Below the pieces are notes generated by a model that saw only the letters and a program-made list of their open reading frames with translations, was not told the origin of the DNA and did no database searches. Source: JAWKHR01 sp041394725 (lineage in GTDB: Bacteria; Acidobacteriota; Vicinamibacteria; Vicinamibacterales; SCN-69-37). Taken from it: a stretch of DNA of 55,885 nt. Where the stretch lies: assembly GCA_041394725.1 (NCBI GenBank), contig JAWKHR010000042.1, positions 1-55,885 of the forward strand, read 5' to 3'. Positions 7,253-14,236 of this stretch are shown here, piece by piece (the first letter of the stretch is position 1; every line of letters begins with the position of its first letter). The position numbers were made by a program, and so were the translations under genes.

Positions 7253-7422
7253 GGCAATCGGCCAATCGACAATCGGGACATCGAATCGAACAATCGGCAA
7301 TCTCGCAATCAGGCAATCTCGCAATCTCGCAATCTCGCAATCAGACAATTGCCCTGAAAATCACCAATCACCAATCCCCAATTCCCAATCAATCACCAAT
7401 CACCAATCACCAATCCTCAATG
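7253..7422. repeat. Short tandem CAATC repeat array, locus 1
   Basis: An A/T-richer island in GC-rich DNA made of two blocks: octamers of the form NNGCAATC up to about 7350, then after a short spacer heptamers ACCAATC up to about 7421. A second array with the same two-block order and strand lies at 12632-12847, and the two share the identical 21-mer spanning 7384-7404 and 12810-12830. The repeats are too short and have no unique spacers, so this is not CRISPR. It resembles in style the short tandem heptamer repeats of cyanobacterial genomes. It lies between lpdA and the E2 gene. Confidence 0.85.
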
Positions 7423-7447
7423 CGCACGCGGTCCATGTCGCGCGCGC

Positions 7448-8866
7448 TCAGACGTGAATCGCGGCCCCATGGACCGCGTGCGCCGCCTCTCCCACCGCCT
7501 CCGACATCGTCGGGTGCGCGTGGATGGTGCGGATCAGTTCCTCGACCGTCGACTCGAGCCGCAGCGCGACCGCGGCCTCGGCGACGAGCTCGGTCGCGCG
7601 CAGGCCGATCATGTGCACGCCCAGCACCTGGTCGTACTTCTTCTCGGCGACGATCTTCACGAAGCCCTCGGTCTCGTTCGCCATCTTCGCGCGGCCGAGC
7701 ACCCCGAACGGGAACGTGCCGACGCGCACGTCGTAGCCGCGGGCGATCGCCTCCTGTTCGGTCAGGCCGATGCTCCCGATCTCCGGATCGCAATAGGTGC
7801 AACCCGGCACCTGGTCGTAGTCGATCGGCCGGACCTCGCGGCCCGCCAGCCGCTCGGCCAGCACGATGCCCTCCGCCGACGAGAGGTGCGCGAGCTGCGG
7901 GTGCGCGCCGGTGCCCATCGTGATCACGTCGCCGATCGCCGAGATCCCGGGCTGGCCCGTGCGGAACAGCTCGTCCACCCTCACGTAGCCGCGCTCGAGC
8001 GTCAGGCCCGCCTCCTCGGCACCGAGACCGTCGGTCACAGGCCCGCGGCCCGTCGCCACCAGCAGCTTCTCGACGGTCAGGGTATCGGCCTTGCCGTCCG
8101 CGCCCTGCATCTCGATCGTCACGCTGCCGCCCTTGACCCGGGCCGCGGTGACGCGCGTGCCGGTGTGCGCCTTGATCCCGCGCTTGCGGAAGGCCTTGGC
8201 CAGCTCGGCGGACACGGCCTCGTCCTCGTTCGGGACGAGGCGCGGCAGCAGCTCGATGATCGTCACCTCGCTGCCGAACTGCCGGAAGATCGACGCGAAC
8301 TCGACGCCGACCGCGCCGCTCCCCATGATGGCCAGCGACTTCGGCACCTCGGGCAGGTGGATCGCCTCGTCGCTCGTGATGATCGTCGTGTGGTCGATCG
8401 TGATCCCGGGCACGCTGCGCGGCGCCGACCCGGTCGCGACGATGATCTCCTTCGCCTCGAGCCCGCGCGCGGCGTCGCCGGTGACCTCCACGCGCCCCCG
8501 GCCGGCGAGCCGGCCCGATCCCTTCACCCACTCGATCCTGTTCTTCTTGAAGAGGAACTCGACGCCCTTCGTCAGCCCCGTGACGATCTTGTTCTTGCGC
8601 GCGTGGACGCGCCCCATGTCGAGCGTGGGCGTGACGTCGGCGCCGAAGGAGATGCCCCACGTGGCGGCGTCCTTCGTGACCTTCAGGGCGTGCGCGTGCT
8701 CGAGCAGCGCCTTGGTCGGGATGCAGCCCCAGTTGAGGCAGGTACCGCCGAGCGACGGCTGCCGTTCGACGACCGCGACGCGCAGGCCGAGCTGCGCCGC
8801 GCGGATCGCCGCGACGTAGCCGCCGGTCCCCGAGCCGATGACGATGAGATCGAAGGATTCAGGCAT
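7448..8866 (-). CDS. lpdA: Dihydrolipoyl dehydrogenase (E3)
   Basis: A 472-residue flavoprotein disulfide reductase that reoxidises the lipoyl groups of E2, passing electrons to NAD+. Visible features are the FAD-binding GSGTGG at 11-16, the redox-active disulfide in GGTCLNWGC (Cys43, Cys48), the NAD-binding MGSGAVGVE near residue 180, the second FAD motif AIGDV near 318 and the C-terminal HAHPTMSE with the catalytic His-Glu pair. The ATG at 8866 is chosen because it places the FAD motif at the usual distance; a longer open frame upstream is only GC-rich extension. All catalytic residues look intact. It is upstream of and co-directional with E2 and lipB. Confidence 0.95.
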   Translation of the reverse strand: MPESFDLIVIGSGTGGYVAAIRAAQLGLRVAVVERQPSLGGTCLNWGCIPTKALLEHAHALKVTKDAATWGISFGADVTPTLDMGRVHARKNKIVTGLTKGVEFLFKKNRIEWVKGSGRLAGRGRVEVTGDAARGLEAKEIIVATGSAPRSVPGITIDHTTIITSDEAIHLPEVPKSLAIMGSGAVGVEFASIFRQFGSEVTIIELLPRLVPNEDEAVSAELAKAFRKRGIKAHTGTRVTAARVKGGSVTIEMQGADGKADTLTVEKLLVATGRGPVTDGLGAEEAGLTLERGYVRVDELFRTGQPGISAIGDVITMGTGAHPQLAHLSSAEGIVLAERLAGREVRPIDYDQVPGCTYCDPEIGSIGLTEQEAIARGYDVRVGTFPFGVLGRAKMANETEGFVKIVAEKKYDQVLGVHMIGLRATELVAEAAVALRLESTVEELIRTIHAHPTMSEAVGEAAHAVHGAAIHV

Positions 8867-8966
8867 GGTGAGTGACGCGGACGGGCTCCCGCCGCCCGCG
8901 ACGGCGCGCGCGGCCCGCAAACAGTTTACTCGGTGGAACGGACGGGGGCGGGGAACGGTGCGGGAC

Positions 8967-9000
8967 GCTCGCTGACGGGCGGGAGGCCCCGTCAACGAGC
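8967..9000 (-). terminator. Hairpin after the HU gene
   Basis: Arms 8967-8979 and 8988-9000 pair over 13 bp with one G-U-type mismatch and an 8-nt loop. It begins 16 nt after the HU stop codon on the minus strand. There is no T-run, so it is a GC-rich stem that may stop transcription or protect the 3' end rather than a classical intrinsic terminator. Confidence 0.5.
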
Positions 9001-9016
9001 GCCGGAACCGTCGGTC

Positions 9017-9316
9017 TTACTTGCGGGGCAGAACGGCGTCCTTGAGCTGCTTGGCGATCCGCGCCTTGACGACGGTCTTGGCCGGGATCTTGATCGGCTC
9101 GCCGGTCGCCGGGTTGCGGCCCTCACGCGCCTTCCGCTTCTGCACCACGAGCTTGCACATGCCCGGCAGCACGAACTCCCCAGACCGCTTCAGCTCCTTT
9201 TCCGACAGCCGAAGCAGTTCGTCGAAGAGGTCGCGCACCGCGGTGCGCTTCATGTCGAACTTCTCCGCGAAGTGCGCGAAGAGCTCCATCTTGCCCATGC
9301 GGCGGGCGTCTGCCAT
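9017..9316 (-). CDS. HU/IHF-family DNA-binding protein
   Basis: A 99-residue basic protein of the HU family. The N-terminal helical region carries MGKMELFAHFAEKF, and the beta-arm region shows FVLPGMCKLVV followed by the strongly conserved GRNPATGEPI arm tip with its intercalating proline. It will bind and bend DNA as a dimer and help organise the nucleoid. The start at 9316 is supported by a purine-rich Shine-Dalgarno (GAGAAGAAGG) just upstream. A near-ideal sigma-70-type promoter sits about 100 bp upstream, in keeping with high expression. A hairpin follows the stop. Which HU/IHF subgroup it belongs to cannot be decided by eye. Confidence 0.92.
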   Translation of the reverse strand: MADARRMGKMELFAHFAEKFDMKRTAVRDLFDELLRLSEKELKRSGEFVLPGMCKLVVQKRKAREGRNPATGEPIKIPAKTVVKARIAKQLKDAVLPRK

Positions 9317-9415
9317 GCCTTCTTCTCCCTGGCTGGGGCGCGCGTTTGTGGTCCACATGTCGCCAACACCGCGCACGCGAACGGCTCGACGGCAAATACC
9401 AGTAAAACGGGGCTA

Positions 9416-9445
9416 ATCGTAGCGCCGCGCCCGAAAAGATGTCAA
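9416..9445 (-). promoter_or_regulatory. Sigma-70-type promoter of the HU gene
   Basis: On the minus strand a perfect TTGACA (9440-9445) is followed after 18 nt by TACGAT (9416-9421). Transcription would begin near 9409, giving a 5' leader of about 93 nt before the HU start at 9316. This is the best -35/-10 pair noticed in the window. Confidence 0.65.
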
Positions 9446-9514
9446 TTGGCCCCGGAAAAATCGGGGTCCGCCGCCCGCCCGGGCGCCGCTCGTCCGACGC
9501 GCGCCACCCGCCGC

Positions 9515-12238
9515 CTACTCGTACCGCAGCGCGCGGATCGGATCGACGCGCGCGGCACGCCGCGCCGGCAGGTAGCTCGCGAGGAACGCGCCGCCCAGCA
9601 GGACGAACGCCGCCGCGGCGTACGCGACGACGTCGCGCGGCCCGACGCCGATGAGCTGGCTCGACGCGAGCGGCAGCAGGAGCGCCGCCAGCCCGAGTCC
9701 GATGGCCACGCCGGAGGCCGCGAGCCACAGGCCCTGCCCGACCACGAGCCGGTAGACCTGGCCGCGCTGCGCGCCGAGCGCCAGGCGGATGCCGATCTCC
9801 GGCGTCCGCTGGCTGACCGAGAACGCGAGCAGGCCGTAGAGCCCGACCGCCGCGAGCACCATCGCCGCCGCGCCGAGCGCGCCGAGCAGCGTGGCGACGA
9901 TGCGCGGGATGAAGAGCACCATGTCGCGATGCTGCGCCATCGTCCGCACGTCGAAGAGCGGCACGTCCGGGTCCAGCCCCGCGAGCGCCTGGCGGACGGG
10001 GCGTACGATCCCGTCGGGGTCGCCCTTGGTGCGCACGATGAGCGTGACGTCCGGCCGGTAGTACTCGGCGAGCGGCAGGTACATGAAGGCGACCGGCGCG
10101 GCGCCCGGCGTCGTGTACGTCAGGTCGCCGACGACGCCGATGACGGTGGCCCATTCGCCGAGCCACACGCGCCCGCCGACCGCCTTCCCGTCGGGCCAGT
10201 ACCGCTTCGCCATCGTCTCGTTGATCACCACCGCGTGCTCGCCGGTGCCGTCGTCGCGCGCGGTGAAGACGCGGCCGTCACGGAGCGGTACGCCGAGCGT
10301 CCGGAAGAAGCCGGGGCTCACGCGGTCGTAGAAGAGGGTGATCTCCTCGCCCCTGGCGGGCTCGTAGCCCTCGATGCGGCCGGACGTGTCGCTGCCGCCG
10401 CCGAGCTTCAGCGGCAGGTCGCGCGCAATGGCGGCCGACTCGACGCCGGGAATGCGCTCGACCTCGGCGATGAGCCGCGCCAGCAGGTCGAGGCCGCGCG
10501 GCTGGTCGTAGCCGGCGGGCAGCAGGTCCACCGACGCGAGCAGGCCGCGGTCGAGGTCGAAGCCGACGTCGAACCGCTCGGCGTTCGCGAGCGTGCGCGC
10601 GAAGAGCGCCGCGCCGACGAGGAGCAGCGCGGAGAGCGCGACCTGCGAGGCGACGAGCAGGTTGCGGAGGCGGGTGCGCCGGCGGCCGCCCGTCGTGCCG
10701 CGCGATTCCCTGAGCGCCGGCACGAGCCCGGGCCGCGACGCCTGGAGCGCGGGCAGCAGGCCGAAGACGATCGTCGCCGCCAGCGCGAGGCCCAGGCTGA
10801 AGAGCGGGAGCCAGGAGCTGAGCTGCACGGTCGCGTCGATCGGCAGCGGCGACGGCGGCACGAAGCCGCGGAACAGCCGGCTCGCCCACACCGCGAAGAC
10901 CACGCCGGCGGCCGCGCCCGCGATGGCGAGCAGCACGTTCTCGGCCAGCAACTGCCGGATGATGCGCGCGCGGCTCGCGCCGAGCGCCAGCCGCACCGCG
11001 ATCTCGCGCTGCCGCGACGCGCCGCGCACGATGAGCAGGCTGGCGAGGTTGGCGCAGACGATCAGCAGCACGATGCCGACCACGGCGCCGAGCACCATGA
11101 AGACCGGCCCGAAGATCCCCGTCGCCGACTGCGGGTCGCCGGACAGCGGATAGACGGCGATGCCGCGGTCGGTGTTGACGTCCGGGAACTCGGCGGCGAG
11201 CTGGGCTGCCACGGCCGAGAGTCCCGCCTGCGCCGTCGGAATCCCGGTGCCGGGCGCGAGCCGCGCGTAGACGGTGAGCCAGGCGTTGCCCCGCTCGACC
11301 AGCCGGTTCCCCGGCGTGAGCGACGCCTGCATCATCATCGGCACGAAGACGTCGGTGGACATCGCCGGCATCCCCCCGCGGAAGTCCGGCGCCGAGACGC
11401 CCACGACGGTGTACGGATGACCATTGATCGACAGCGTCGAACCGATGACGGCCGGATCGGCCTGGAAGCGGCGCTGCCAGTAGCGGTACGAGAGCACCGT
11501 CACCGGGTGCCCGCCCGGCGTCCGGTCGTCGTCGGGCGAGAGCACTCGTCCCTCGGCGGGTTGGACGCCCATGAGCTCGAAGAACTCGCCGGTGACGATC
11601 TCCGCCCACGCGCGCTCGGGATCGCCGGACGTGCGGACGTTGACCGCCGTGAACCGCTCGGCGGCCAGGTCGAGCACGCCGTCGGGCCGGCGCGCGGCCA
11701 GATCGGCGAAGTTCGGGTACGACATGCTGATGTCGCGCCGCGTCTTCGTCGTGCCGTGCAGGACGACGACGTCGGAGACGTGCGTGGCGCCCGGCAGCGG
11801 GCGCAGCAGGAAGTTCTGGACCCACGCGAAGACGGTGGCGTTCGCGCCGATGCCGAGGCCGAGCAGCAGGACGGCGACCGCGGCAAAGCCGGGGCGCGAC
11901 ACGAGGGTACGGGCGCCGTAGCGCAGGTCGCTCATCAGGGTGGGCATGGTCCAGCTCCGATATCGCAGGGCAAGCGCGTGCGGCACGACACCGCCGGCGC
12001 GGGAAAGCAGGTCGAGGGCGCGCGCCGGCGACACGCGGTGACCGGCCGCGTCGCCGGTCAGGAACGCCCACTGGTAATGGAGGTCCGCCTCCCATTGCCG
12101 GCGCCAGCCGGCCCGGCGGTCGGCCGGGACGATGGGCGCGACGAGGTGGACGGCGGCGCGCGCGAGGCGGAGCGGCAGCCGCGCCGGGGCGTCGTCCGCG
12201 CGACGCGGCGCCGGCCCGAGGTCGGGATCCGGCGTCAC
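9515..12238 (-). CDS. ADOP-type FtsX/MacB-like ABC permease
   Basis: A 907-residue permease of the kind called acidobacterial duplicated orphan permease. It has a soluble N-terminal segment of about 95 residues with a PADRRAGWRRQWEADL-like stretch, then two copies of the MacB arrangement: a transmembrane helix (near MSDLRYGARTL and GLGIGANATVF), a large periplasmic domain, and FtsX-type triple-helix bundles; the end is the typical ARRAARVDPIRALRYE. The start is GTG 12238, overlapping the PadR stop as GTGA. PadR genes are the usual partners of this family. The transported molecule is unknown; MacB relatives export peptides, lipoproteins or toxins. No ATPase is adjacent to this copy. Confidence 0.9.
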   Translation of the reverse strand: MTPDPDLGPAPRRADDAPARLPLRLARAAVHLVAPIVPADRRAGWRRQWEADLHYQWAFLTGDAAGHRVSPARALDLLSRAGGVVPHALALRYRSWTMPTLMSDLRYGARTLVSRPGFAAVAVLLLGLGIGANATVFAWVQNFLLRPLPGATHVSDVVVLHGTTKTRRDISMSYPNFADLAARRPDGVLDLAAERFTAVNVRTSGDPERAWAEIVTGEFFELMGVQPAEGRVLSPDDDRTPGGHPVTVLSYRYWQRRFQADPAVIGSTLSINGHPYTVVGVSAPDFRGGMPAMSTDVFVPMMMQASLTPGNRLVERGNAWLTVYARLAPGTGIPTAQAGLSAVAAQLAAEFPDVNTDRGIAVYPLSGDPQSATGIFGPVFMVLGAVVGIVLLIVCANLASLLIVRGASRQREIAVRLALGASRARIIRQLLAENVLLAIAGAAAGVVFAVWASRLFRGFVPPSPLPIDATVQLSSWLPLFSLGLALAATIVFGLLPALQASRPGLVPALRESRGTTGGRRRTRLRNLLVASQVALSALLLVGAALFARTLANAERFDVGFDLDRGLLASVDLLPAGYDQPRGLDLLARLIAEVERIPGVESAAIARDLPLKLGGGSDTSGRIEGYEPARGEEITLFYDRVSPGFFRTLGVPLRDGRVFTARDDGTGEHAVVINETMAKRYWPDGKAVGGRVWLGEWATVIGVVGDLTYTTPGAAPVAFMYLPLAEYYRPDVTLIVRTKGDPDGIVRPVRQALAGLDPDVPLFDVRTMAQHRDMVLFIPRIVATLLGALGAAAMVLAAVGLYGLLAFSVSQRTPEIGIRLALGAQRGQVYRLVVGQGLWLAASGVAIGLGLAALLLPLASSQLIGVGPRDVVAYAAAAFVLLGGAFLASYLPARRAARVDPIRALRYE

Positions 12239-12549
12239 CGGCGGCCCTTCCCGGCGACGCCGATGGTCACCGGTCGCAGCGTCTTGTATTTCTGGAGCGC
12301 CTCTGCCAGCACCTCGCCACCGGCCGGGGTCAGCTGGAAATAGCGACGCGGCGGCCGGCCCTCCCGATGCGCCACCCGCGCGTCCTCCCAGGCGGACTTC
12401 ACGAACCGCTGGTCCTCCAGCCGGTCGAGCGCCGGGTAGACGGTGCCGCTCGTCAGGCCGGTGGCCGCCATGATGTCGAACCCGAACCGCTTGCCGTCGG
12501 CGATGGCATGCAGGATGGCCACCGTGCCGAAACTGAGTCCTCGCTTCAC
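12235..12549 (-). CDS. PadR-family transcriptional regulator
   Basis: A 104-residue winged-helix protein. LSFGTVAILHAIADG and GFDIMAATGLTSGTVYPALDRLE form the helix-turn-helix, and RRYFQLTPAGGEVLAEA is the PadR wing and start of the short dimerisation helix. It is a cytoplasmic repressor-type protein. The start is GTG 12549, backed by a GGAGG Shine-Dalgarno 6 nt upstream. It overlaps the ADOP permease start by 4 nt, so translation is coupled; autoregulation of the pair is the usual expectation. An imperfect inverted repeat and AT-rich TATATA tract lie immediately upstream. Confidence 0.92.
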   Translation of the reverse strand: MKRGLSFGTVAILHAIADGKRFGFDIMAATGLTSGTVYPALDRLEDQRFVKSAWEDARVAHREGRPPRRYFQLTPAGGEVLAEALQKYKTLRPVTIGVAGKGRR

Positions 12550-12578
12550 CGGGCCTCCAGGAGATGGGACGAGAGTCT

Positions 12579-12620
12579 GGCTATAAAGGTTGCCAGTATA
12601 TATCGAATGCCAACATAGCC
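12579..12620 (-). promoter_or_regulatory. AT-rich promoter/operator candidate of the padR-ADOP operon
   Basis: An interrupted inverted repeat GGCTAT-N4-GTTG / CAAC-ATAGCC (12579-12592 with 12611-12620) brackets the tract GTATATATCG (12596-12605). It is the only AT-rich sequence before the PadR start and is a reasonable site for the promoter and for PadR binding. A TTGCCG-17-TATGTT pair on the minus strand (outer end near 12642) is one possible -35/-10. Not proven by sequence alone. Confidence 0.35.
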
Positions 12621-12631
12621 ACTACGGCCCC

Positions 12632-12847
12632 AATCGGCAATCAGGCAGACCGGCAAGCTGACAATGGCGCAACCTGCCAATTCGTCAATCTGCGGATTCG
12701 CCAACCTGCGGATTCGCCAATTCGCCAATCAAACAATCCTTCAATCAAAGAAATCGTCAATCCCCCAATCACCAATGCCCGCTCAATCGCCAATCACCAA
12801 TCCACAATCCCCAATCAATCACCAATCACCGATCACCAATCACCAAT
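12632..12847. repeat. Short tandem CAATC repeat array, locus 2
   Basis: This fills most of the 323-bp gap between padR and queF. As in locus 1 it starts with loosely conserved octamers (NNGCCAAT, NGCGGATT) and ends with heptamers ACCAATC. It contains the same 21-mer as locus 1 (12810-12830). Spontaneous reading frames through it are rich in Asn, Gln, Ser and Pro and are not genes. It has no unique spacers. Confidence 0.85.
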
Positions 12848-12860
12848 GGCCCGCCTGCCA

Positions 12861-12866
12861 TAAAAT
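12861..12866 (+). promoter_or_regulatory. -10-like TAAAAT immediately before queF
   Basis: TAAAAT ends 6 nt before the ATG at 12873 and is followed by a run of six C. This predicts a transcript beginning at the start codon. No Shine-Dalgarno is present and no -35 box stands out from the repeat array. Confidence 0.35.
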
Positions 12867-12872
12867 CCCCCC

Positions 12873-13220
12873 ATGCCCCCGTCCCCGCTCGACACCTTCC
12901 CCAACCCGCATCCGGAACGCGACTACGACATCCTGATCCGATGCCCGGAGTTCACGTCGATGTGCCCGAAGACCGGGCTGCCGGACTTCGGCGAGATCAC
13001 CATCCGCTACACGCCCGAGGCCACCTGCATCGAGCTGAAGTCCCTGAAGTACTACCTGCTCGGCTACCGGAACGAGGGCGTGTTCTACGAGACGCTGACG
13101 AACCGGATCCTCGACGACCTGGTGGCCGCGTGCGCGCCCCGCGAGATGACCGTCACCGGCGCCTTCACCGCGCGCGGCGGGATCACCACCACCGTCACCG
13201 CCCGGAAGGACCGGGCCTGA
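12873..13220 (+). CDS. queF: NADPH-dependent 7-cyano-7-deazaguanine reductase
   Basis: A 115-residue type I (YkvM-like) QueF of the tunnelling fold. It reduces preQ0 to preQ1 with NADPH, a late step of queuosine biosynthesis. The catalytic and signature segment EFTSMCPKTGLPDF (about residues 27-40) contains the nucleophilic cysteine, and the ELKSLKYYLLGYRNEG segment is the QueF motif that binds NADPH and the substrate. The length matches the short bacterial form. No other queuosine genes and no preQ1 riboswitch are visible around it; the upstream space is the repeat array. It is followed 16 nt later by an Smr-domain gene. Confidence 0.95.
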   Translation: MPPSPLDTFPNPHPERDYDILIRCPEFTSMCPKTGLPDFGEITIRYTPEATCIELKSLKYYLLGYRNEGVFYETLTNRILDDLVAACAPREMTVTGAFTARGGITTTVTARKDRA

Positions 13221-13236
13221 CGCAGCCCGCACGACG

Positions 13237-13530
13237 ATGACGCCCGACCCCGACGAGGGCGCGGAGCCGGTCCGGCTGCCGATCGAGGAGGAGCTGGACC
13301 TCCACGCATTCGCCCCGCGCGACATCCCGTCCGTGGTCGACGAGTACGTCACCGCCGCGCACGACGCCGGCCTGCGCGACCTGCGCCTGATCCACGGCCG
13401 CGGCCGAGGCGTGCAGCGCGGCATCGTCCAGCAGGCCCTCGAGCGGCACCCGCTGGTCGAGTCGTTCCGGGACGACACGGGCGCGCACCTCGGCGCGACG
13501 CTCTGCCGGCTGGTGCCGCCGAACCGGTGA
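13237..13530 (+). CDS. Smr-domain protein
   Basis: A 97-residue protein that is almost entirely one Smr domain, the domain found at the C-terminus of MutS2 and in stand-alone endonucleases. The two diagnostic motifs are LDLHAF (about residues 21-26) and IHGRGRGVQRG (about 52-62). Stand-alone Smr proteins can nick DNA or cleave RNA at stalled ribosomes; which applies here is unknown. There is no membrane or export signal. It follows queF closely and precedes the restriction-like cassette, from which it is separated by 121 bp containing a 14-bp direct repeat. Confidence 0.88.
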   Translation: MTPDPDEGAEPVRLPIEEELDLHAFAPRDIPSVVDEYVTAAHDAGLRDLRLIHGRGRGVQRGIVQQALERHPLVESFRDDTGAHLGATLCRLVPPNR

Positions 13531-13577
13531 GAAACGGCCATCGGGCCGGGCGGCGCGGTACGCAGAAACGGCCATCG
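13530..13577. repeat. 14-bp direct repeat upstream of the helicase-methyltransferase cassette
   Basis: AGAAACGGCCATCG occurs at 13530-13543 and again at 13564-13577, 34 bp apart. It lies between the Smr stop and the helicase start and could be an operator or a leftover of integration. Nothing else supports either reading. Confidence 0.5.
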
Positions 13578-13651
13578 ATCGACCGTCATCCGACGGTTCA
13601 GGCCGGATTCCTCCTCCCGCCCCGGGCACGCGACTTGCGAGGGAGAATCGC

Positions 13652-14236
13652 GTGGCCGATTCTCCGCTTCCCGCGCCGGGCACGCTCGTGGACCTGCGTG
13701 CCCACCGCTGGCGCGTCGTCCGCGTGCGCCGCGACCGCGCCATCGCCCGGCTCGATCTCGCACGCGGCGATCTCCGGCGCGTCTTCCTGATCCCGTTCGA
13801 CCGGCCGAGGGCGCGCGCCGCCGGTGAACGCGGCCGGCGCCTCCGGCGCGCCGGCGCGCTCCGGCAGCTGGCCGCGCTCGTCGCCCGCGCCGGACCGGCG
13901 CGCCTGCCGGCCAGCCTCGTCGATTCCGACGCCGACGTCCTCCCCTTCCAGATCGAACCGGCGCTCGCCCTCGAAGGCGGCGCGCGACGCGTCCTCGTCG
14001 CCGACGAGGTCGGCCTCGGCAAGACGGTGCAGGCCGGACTCGCGATCGCCGAACGCGTCCGGCGCGACCCCGACGCGCGCGTGCTCGTCCTGGCCCCGCG
14101 GGGCTCCACGCCCAGTGGGCGTTCGAGCTGGCCCGATGGTTCGATCTCCGGCCCCGGCCGGGCACGCGCGACGGGCTCGCCCGGACCTCGGGCACCCTCG
14201 CCTTCGCGACCGATTCGTGGCGGCGGCCGGGCGTGA
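13652..14236 (+). CDS. SNF2-type helicase, N-terminal fragment (gene frameshifted; DrmD-like)
   Basis: This frame codes the first part of a superfamily 2 helicase. It starts at GTG 13652 behind a good GAGGGAGA ribosome site. Residues about 9-50 form the small N-terminal domain (GTLVDLRAHRWRVVRV) seen in DISARM DrmD-type helicases, and residues 118-125 are the Walker A motif DEVGLGKT. After APRG (near 14100) the frame stops making sense, and the expected continuation LHAQWAFELARW is read in the next frame. One extra G in the GGGG at 14100-14103 would join both parts into about 857 residues. From there to 14236 the translation is out-of-frame noise. Either a real mutation inactivates the gene or the assembly lost one base. 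Confidence 0.8.
   Translation: MADSPLPAPGTLVDLRAHRWRVVRVRRDRAIARLDLARGDLRRVFLIPFDRPRARAAGERGRRLRRAGALRQLAALVARAGPARLPASLVDSDADVLPFQIEPALALEGGARRVLVADEVGLGKTVQAGLAIAERVRRDPDARVLVLAPRGSTPSGRSSWPDGSISGPGRARATGSPGPRAPSPSRPIRGGGRA

Noticed and set aside
7253..7422. CRISPR-like regular repeats
   Set aside because: Units are only 7-8 bp, run directly into each other without unique spacers, and no cas gene is present.
12632..12872. preQ1 riboswitch before queF
   Set aside because: The interval is filled by the CAATC repeat array, and the predicted transcript starts at the queF ATG, leaving no leader.
14090..14110. Programmed -1 ribosomal frameshift in the helicase
   Set aside because: No X XXY YYZ slippery heptamer in frame and no clear downstream pseudoknot were seen; one missing G explains the shift more simply.
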